A DNA stretch of 10,873 bases from the NCBI GenBank assembly GCA_905233595.1, contig CAJOFI010000102.1, positions 678 through 11,550 on the forward strand, given 5' to 3'. The stretch is from an uncultured Oscillospiraceae bacterium. GTDB lineage: Bacteria > Bacillota > Clostridia > Oscillospirales > Oscillospiraceae. The position numbers and the translations under genes are program-made. Every line of letters starts with the position of its first letter. Positions within the stretch are counted from its first letter, which is position 1. The notes beneath the pieces were generated by a model that made no database searches, had not been told where the DNA came from, and worked only from the letters and a program-made list of their open reading frames with translations. Positions 7,145-10,873 of this stretch are shown here, in pieces.

Positions 7145-7798
7145 ATGGCGAAAAAGTTCAAAAAACCGGAGCCGGTGAAAAAGGAGACGCTGGAGGCCGC
7201 GCTGAAGGATACGTCTTCATTCATTAGCTTTCAGCAGGCACTTCGGGGGCTTGGCATCAAGTTGGAGAAGCCCGGTCAAAAGACGCCGGAAAGCGATGGC
7301 GTACCGCGTATCTTCCTGATAAAGGGGGACGATGCGCTTTCGCTGGAGGAGGCGGACGCCCCGGTGGGCAGCCCCGCGTTCGTGGAGGCGCTGCTCAGCG
7401 GCCAGATCTTTGCCTTTCCCAACGGAGAACAACGCCCCGTGCAGATGCAGGGAACTCTCGCGGGCGGCAAACTGGTGACGGAACGCAGCGCCCCGATAGA
7501 GTACGAGGATCCCCGGGATAGGGACCTGCCCGAAGAGCCGGCAGAGCCGCCGCGACCCAAATGGTACCACAGGCTGTTCGGCTTCCTCCCCGCCAACCGC
7601 GCCCGCATCGCCGAACACACGCGCTGGCAGACCGAGCACGCGAAGTGGGAGGAAGAGATCCCGAAGCTGGAGGCGGAGCGGCAGGCGGAATTTCAGCGTC
7701 GTCCGCGGCGAGGATGCCTTCAAGGCGGACAGGGAGATGCAGGAGCTGGTCGACAGGGATATGGCCCAGCAGAAAGCGGAGATCATCGAGGAAAGTGA
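7145..7798 (+). CDS. Paralog 3, N-terminal part; frame-broken gene of unknown function
   Basis: ATG 7145 is preceded by GGGAGG (7131-7136) with eight bases between. Family homology runs through VPRIFLIKGDDALSLEEAD, SPAFVEALLSGQIFAFPNGEQRPVQ and PKWYHRLFGFLPANRARI (Trp at residue 140) to KLEAERQAE, ending near 7690. Beyond that this frame encodes Arg/Gly-rich sequence with no counterpart in the other copies and stops at 7798, while the true continuation (FSVVRGEDAFKADREM, matching FGALRDEKSMAADREM of copy 1) is in another frame from 7692. From the conserved Trp to that Phe the distance is 46 bases here but 96 in copy 1 and 90 in copy 2, so 44-50 bases are missing. The N-terminal block is the most divergent of the three. 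Confidence 0.75.
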   Translation: MAKKFKKPEPVKKETLEAALKDTSSFISFQQALRGLGIKLEKPGQKTPESDGVPRIFLIKGDDALSLEEADAPVGSPAFVEALLSGQIFAFPNGEQRPVQMQGTLAGGKLVTERSAPIEYEDPRDRDLPEEPAEPPRPKWYHRLFGFLPANRARIAEHTRWQTEHAKWEEEIPKLEAERQAEFQRRPRRGCLQGGQGDAGAGRQGYGPAESGDHRGK

Positions 7799-9206
7799 CC
7801 TCGCGTTCCGGGACTCCGGGATCGACCTCGTGACCGGCCTGTACGGGACCCACCCGCAGTTTCAGGAGAAATGGCGGAAAAAGGACGGCCCTGATGACAG
7901 CACGGGCTTTTACACCGAAGAGCAATTCAAAGAGCTGACGACGGCGGACGTCGACCCCGCCGAGGTGAAGATCGGCGGACAGGGTCTGACCGAGCAGGAA
8001 TTCGCGGCGCTGGCGATGTTTGCCGCCACGAATGAGGAGACCTCCCTCAGACAGCAGAAAAAGGCGGTGAGCGACCCGGCGGGCGCCATCGAAGGCTTCA
8101 AGAAGGCGGGCTACACGGAGGCGCAGGCGAAGCGGCTTGTCGCCGACTCGTTCAACAGCTCCTTCACCGTGGATATGCTGCACCAGGACCCACGGGTGTA
8201 CAAGTATTTCGGCGCGGTGAACGAAGGCCGGGCTCTGGCGGCGGAGGCGCTCAAGGCATACCGGAACGGCGACAAGACGAAGCTCGCGAAGATCCTCGGC
8301 CGCGCGGTGGAGCATGGCGGGATGTATGTGGGCGTCAGCGGAGGCAGGGGCGTGCCCGGCATCGCGAAGCTGGGCGGCGAGATGCTTGAGCTGATGGAGC
8401 GCGACCCGGAGCTCAGGGACATGGCGAAGCAGTCATTTGAGAAGCGAGAGCGGGCGTACACCGAAAACACGCGCATCCCGCCCCTGAGCTTCGACAAGCT
8501 GGTGGAAAACATCCAAAAAATGAAGAAATTTGAAGACCTGAGTCGCAAAGGCTCCGAGCGGCGCGCCGAGATCTTCCGTGCGCGCGCGGAGGGAAAAGAG
8601 CTGACAGCCGCGCAGAAAAAGGAATGCCTGCGCGACATTCTGGTCGCGAACATGGCGGAGGCGCTGCGGGTCTTTCAGACGAACCAGTCCGAGAATGAAG
8701 CGGCGAGCCCGGCGGAGAAGCCCTTCAACAACGGCGCGCTCACCGAGGAGTATATGAGGATCACCTCGCTCAACCCGCCGCAGGCAGGGATCAAAGGGAC
8801 GAAGGGAGGCAGCTCGCTGCCGAGCAGCGCGCCGGCATTTCTCATGGGGGCGCTGGGTAAGCGCGTGCTCAAGACGCCGGACGTCATGAGTACGGTGACG
8901 GACGAGGCGCAGCTGCAAAAGCTGACGCAAACGGTGGAGCAGATCATCGAGACGGAGCATCTGACCGAAAAGTCCATGGAAGAGCTGGCCAACACCGTGG
9001 CGGACACGAGCAGGGATGAAAGGTATAAGCTCGACAATCTGCTGAAGAAGGCGGCCGAGGTGGAGAAGCTCGCGCCCGAGGCAAAGCAGGAGAAGACCGC
9101 GCAAAAGACCAGAGAGCAGGAAAAGCTCGCCAAGGAGCAGGAAAAGCTCGCCGCGCCGCGCGGAACAAGAAGTTCCTCGATTGGCTGGGCAAGAAAAATG
9201 ATTTGA
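7737..9206 (+). CDS. Paralog 3, central and C-terminal part after the first frame break
   Basis: Homology in this frame begins at 7692; the first Met is 7737 (MQELVDRDMAQQ). There is no convincing ribosome binding site before it. It carries the full helical core: GIDLVTGLYGTHPQFQ, GGQGLTEQEFAALAMFAATNEE, KKAGYTEAQAKRLVAD, FTVDMLHQD (the segment lost in copy 1), AVNEGRALAAEALKAY, GEMLELMERDPELRDMAKQSF, GGSSLPSSAPAFLMGAL and VLKTPDVMSTV. Near the end it has a Lys/Glu-rich stretch with the heptad EQEKLAK repeated. After about 9160 the frame is lost: it reads 15 unrelated residues to the stop at 9206, whereas a long sensible tail continues in the original frame of the 7145 segment. It is either a degraded copy or affected by sequence errors. 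Confidence 0.75.
   Translation: MQELVDRDMAQQKAEIIEESDLAFRDSGIDLVTGLYGTHPQFQEKWRKKDGPDDSTGFYTEEQFKELTTADVDPAEVKIGGQGLTEQEFAALAMFAATNEETSLRQQKKAVSDPAGAIEGFKKAGYTEAQAKRLVADSFNSSFTVDMLHQDPRVYKYFGAVNEGRALAAEALKAYRNGDKTKLAKILGRAVEHGGMYVGVSGGRGVPGIAKLGGEMLELMERDPELRDMAKQSFEKRERAYTENTRIPPLSFDKLVENIQKMKKFEDLSRKGSERRAEIFRARAEGKELTAAQKKECLRDILVANMAEALRVFQTNQSENEAASPAEKPFNNGALTEEYMRITSLNPPQAGIKGTKGGSSLPSSAPAFLMGALGKRVLKTPDVMSTVTDEAQLQKLTQTVEQIIETEHLTEKSMEELANTVADTSRDERYKLDNLLKKAAEVEKLAPEAKQEKTAQKTREQEKLAKEQEKLAAPRGTRSSSIGWARKMI
9114..9152 (+). repeat. Short tandem repeat, 21-bp period, encoding EQEKLAK heptads
   Basis: The 18-base string GAGCAGGAAAAGCTCGCC occurs at 9114-9131 and again at 9135-9152, an offset of 21 bases (seven codons). 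It is followed directly by a CG-rich run (9151-9163), where the reading frame changes. Such a repeat plus a low-complexity run is a plausible site for slippage or misassembly. Confidence 0.85.
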
Positions 9207-9379
9207 CCCAACCTCAGACGGTAAAGGCGGAGCAGTACCTGCTGGACCATCCGAGCGTGCGCGAAGCGGCGAAGAAGATCAACGAGGAGAAGAAGTTCCA
9301 GCTGGATATCCCCGAGCCTGTGCAGCCGAAGCCGGAAAAGAAGGCGGAAGCGCCGCAGGCGGCGCCGCAGGGCAACTGA
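9164..9379 (+). pseudogene. Paralog 3, C-terminal tail after the second frame break
   Basis: From AAC 9164 to TGA 9377-9379 a 71-residue frame reads as a natural C-terminus: NKKFLDWLGKKNDL, KAEQYLLDHPSVREAAKKI, then Pro/Glu/Lys-rich PEPVQPKPEKKAEAPQAAPQGN. The Ala/Gln/Pro ending matches the ends of copies 1 and 2 (APQAAAPQL in copy 2), which argues that this is the genuine end of the third gene. The frame is the same as that of the 7145-7690 segment, so the two breaks in this gene compensate each other. A one-base loss or two-base gain in the run GCCGCGCCGCGCGG would explain the change. The tail is longer than in the other copies. Confidence 0.7.
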
Positions 9380-9460
9380 GGCGGAGGAGCCGACTCCCTC
9401 AGGCGCTCCCGCAAACGCAAACACAACCATGCCGCCCGACAGGGCGAGGAGGATTTGAGT

Positions 9461-10873
9461 ATGAACAAAAAACACACGATCAAACGCGCGGTGTCGATGG
9501 CGCTCGCCACGGTGATGGCGCTCGGCGTGACGCCGCTGCTGCCCGCGCCCAAGGCGGAGGCGGCGGACTTCTCGCTCGGCAGCGGCTTCACCGACCCGAC
9601 CATCACCGTCGCGACCATGTACTACTGGAAGGAGGGCCTGCCGCCCTACGTCGGGCTCAACGGCGGCAAGACGGAGGGCTCTACCATCGGCGCGGAGTAC
9701 CCGGTCCACATCACATGGGGCGGCGGGGATTCCGCTCAGTATTTCTTCAACCCGTCGACCGTTGAGATCAAGGACACCAAGAACGGCCGCGTACATCGCG
9801 CCTATAACAACCCGAACAAAGTAGACAAATCCGTGGGCTCTGCAACCGTAAACGTCAATAAAGACACCGATGCTCGGCCTCACGGCCTCCCCCCGGGATT
9901 TTACGTCCAGTGGCGCGACTATACCTCCAGCGTCTCCTTGTTCAACACGCTGGACATCGCGAAGTCCCTGACGCTCAACGGCGTGGCGGCGAGCATGGAC
10001 GTGAACACCAACTTATATATGGTGCCCACCGAGGACAGCAGCCATTACGCCTTCGAGATCGGCAGGGGCTCGAACAAGTGGATCGTCGGCGAGCTGCATT
10101 GGGACCAGAGAAACCGCGATTCGGTGGGCTATGAGAACAGCGGGGACTGGTACCTCGACACCTTCGACTATGATAAGAATACATGGGTCAGCGCCACCCA
10201 AAACGTGCCCGTGCGCGAGGCGGATGTCACCAATATGGAAGGCTACGACGGCTACGAGCAGTTCGATCTGCGGCACAGGACATGGACATTCAGCGAGAAC
10301 AGCGGGAAATACAGCATCGGCACCGACGGCACCGCCTCGTGGTACGTTCAGGACTGGAAGTCCTCCAGTCAGACAGACTGGAGAAATCGTACCAAAGACT
10401 GGGTGAACAGCAAGATCTGGGACTGGACGGAGTTGTGGCTTTCGCATGAATACCATTTCGGCAATCCCTCCTGCCTGGAGACCTGGGGCGGCTATAATGG
10501 CGACTGGAGCCACTCGCAGGCGAATAGCGACGGGCGTTATTTGTTCCGCGTCTTCTACGGCGAGCCGAACCTCGTCAGCTTTATCCAGACCGACACCAGG
10601 GTGCAGGACGGGCAGGTCGTGAACCTCGACGGCCCCATCGTCATCGGGCAGAACGCCACCGTCACGGTCGAGGAAGGCGGCGTGCTGGTCGTGTCCGGCT
10701 GGGTGATGAACGGCGGCTACATCATGGTCAAGCCCGGCGGCATGCTGATCGTGCAGGATCAGGAGCGGCTGGACGGCACCCATCAGTACGGCGTCATCAA
10801 CTGCTATAAGCAGACGCCGAACAGGACCAACGGCAGGATCTCCTGCGACGGCATCATGATCGTCAACCGCGAC
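9461..10873 (+). CDS. Secreted Trp-rich protein with beta-helix-like segment, 3' end outside the window
   Basis: The frame is open for 471 codons to the right edge. ATG 9461 is preceded by GAGGAGG (9446-9452) with eight bases between. A signal peptide is clear: basic start MNKKHTIKR, hydrophobic core about 10-28, and a probable cleavage after KAEA (residue 34) or the next Ala. The mature part is rich in Gly, Asn, Asp and aromatics, typical of extracellular beta-sheet proteins. Residues 294-326 contain seven tryptophans. Residues about 386-445 show short hydrophobic strands alternating with Gly/Asn turns (PIVIGQNATVTVEEGG, VLVVSG, GGYIMVKPGG, MLIV), as in right-handed beta-helices. There are few cysteines. 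No catalytic motif is evident, so it may be an adhesin, surface protein or part of a carbohydrate-active enzyme. It lies 81 bp after the third paralog with no strong terminator between. Confidence 0.85.
   Translation, partial: MNKKHTIKRAVSMALATVMALGVTPLLPAPKAEAADFSLGSGFTDPTITVATMYYWKEGLPPYVGLNGGKTEGSTIGAEYPVHITWGGGDSAQYFFNPSTVEIKDTKNGRVHRAYNNPNKVDKSVGSATVNVNKDTDARPHGLPPGFYVQWRDYTSSVSLFNTLDIAKSLTLNGVAASMDVNTNLYMVPTEDSSHYAFEIGRGSNKWIVGELHWDQRNRDSVGYENSGDWYLDTFDYDKNTWVSATQNVPVREADVTNMEGYDGYEQFDLRHRTWTFSENSGKYSIGTDGTASWYVQDWKSSSQTDWRNRTKDWVNSKIWDWTELWLSHEYHFGNPSCLETWGGYNGDWSHSQANSDGRYLFRVFYGEPNLVSFIQTDTRVQDGQVVNLDGPIVIGQNATVTVEEGGVLVVSGWVMNGGYIMVKPGGMLIVQDQERLDGTHQYGVINCYKQTPNRTNGRISCDGIMIVNRD

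Larger units (their letters stand above)
2851..9379 (+). other. Tandem array of three paralogous genes
   Basis: Three head-to-tail genes (2851-4981, 5003-7069, 7145-9379) encode proteins alignable along their full length. Shared landmarks in order: an N-terminal block with PRIFALKDGKAVTLEEG and SPAFIEALLKG.IFAYP; a PKWYH(K/R)LF.F(I/L)P(S/A)N motif near residue 140; FGA.RDEKS...ADREM; GGKALTDREFATLAMF; KAGY.E.QAKR; GEML.LMERDPEL..MAK.SF; a Gly/Ser-rich GGSSLPSSAP block; and V.KTP..L.TV. Some blocks, such as ATGGAGCGCGACCCGGAGCT, are identical at DNA level in all three copies, showing duplication from one ancestor. Confidence 0.9.

Noticed and set aside
9376..9402. Possible terminator after paralog 3 (CTGAGG ... 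CCTCAG)
   Set aside because: The stem is only six bases with an irregular interior and no T tract follows, so it is too weak to call.
8675..9883. Minus-strand frame (402 codons) opposite paralog 3 and the start of the exported gene
   Set aside because: It spans two supported plus-strand genes, including a clear signal peptide, and its composition (Ser/Arg/Leu runs) is that of an antisense shadow.

Overview
The window looks like chromosomal DNA of a GC-rich Gram-positive anaerobe, most likely a clostridial (Firmicutes) lineage. This rests on strong AGGAGG-type ribosome binding sites before most genes, a LytS-type sensor kinase, and a classical Gram-positive-style signal peptide on the last protein. 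The genus cannot be named from the sequence. No rRNA, tRNA, CRISPR array or insertion sequence was seen.

Layout. (1) Positions 1-650 (+) hold the 3' end of a gene built from two nearly identical 119-codon units. (2) A strong hairpin at 708-749 separates it from a converging two-gene operon on the minus strand: a response regulator with a Cro/CI-type HTH at the N-terminus (2080-2661), followed by a membrane histidine kinase of the LytS/His_kinase family (750-2066). (3) A 189-bp divergent region (2662-2850) carries inverted repeats and weak promoter-like elements. (4) Rightward from 2851 come three tandem paralogous genes of about 690-740 codons (2851-4981, 5003-7069, 7145-9379) from a family I do not recognise. 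Only the middle one is intact. The first has one reading-frame break and the third has two. (5) A secreted, tryptophan-rich protein with a beta-helix-like region starts at 9461 and runs off the right edge.

Inferred working model. The kinase senses a signal at the membrane and phosphorylates the HTH-receiver protein. That protein probably binds the divergent region and controls the rightward cluster. The rightward genes are closely spaced (21, 75 and 81 bp), lie on the same strand and each have a good ribosome binding site, so they may form one operon. The paralogs have no signal peptide and are predicted to be cytoplasmic, helical, charged proteins with Ala/Pro/Gln-rich C-termini. The last gene is exported. 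Whether these proteins act together is unknown. The most notable features are the unrecognised paralog array, its out-of-frame internal deletions of similar size, and the reversed HTH-receiver order of the regulator.
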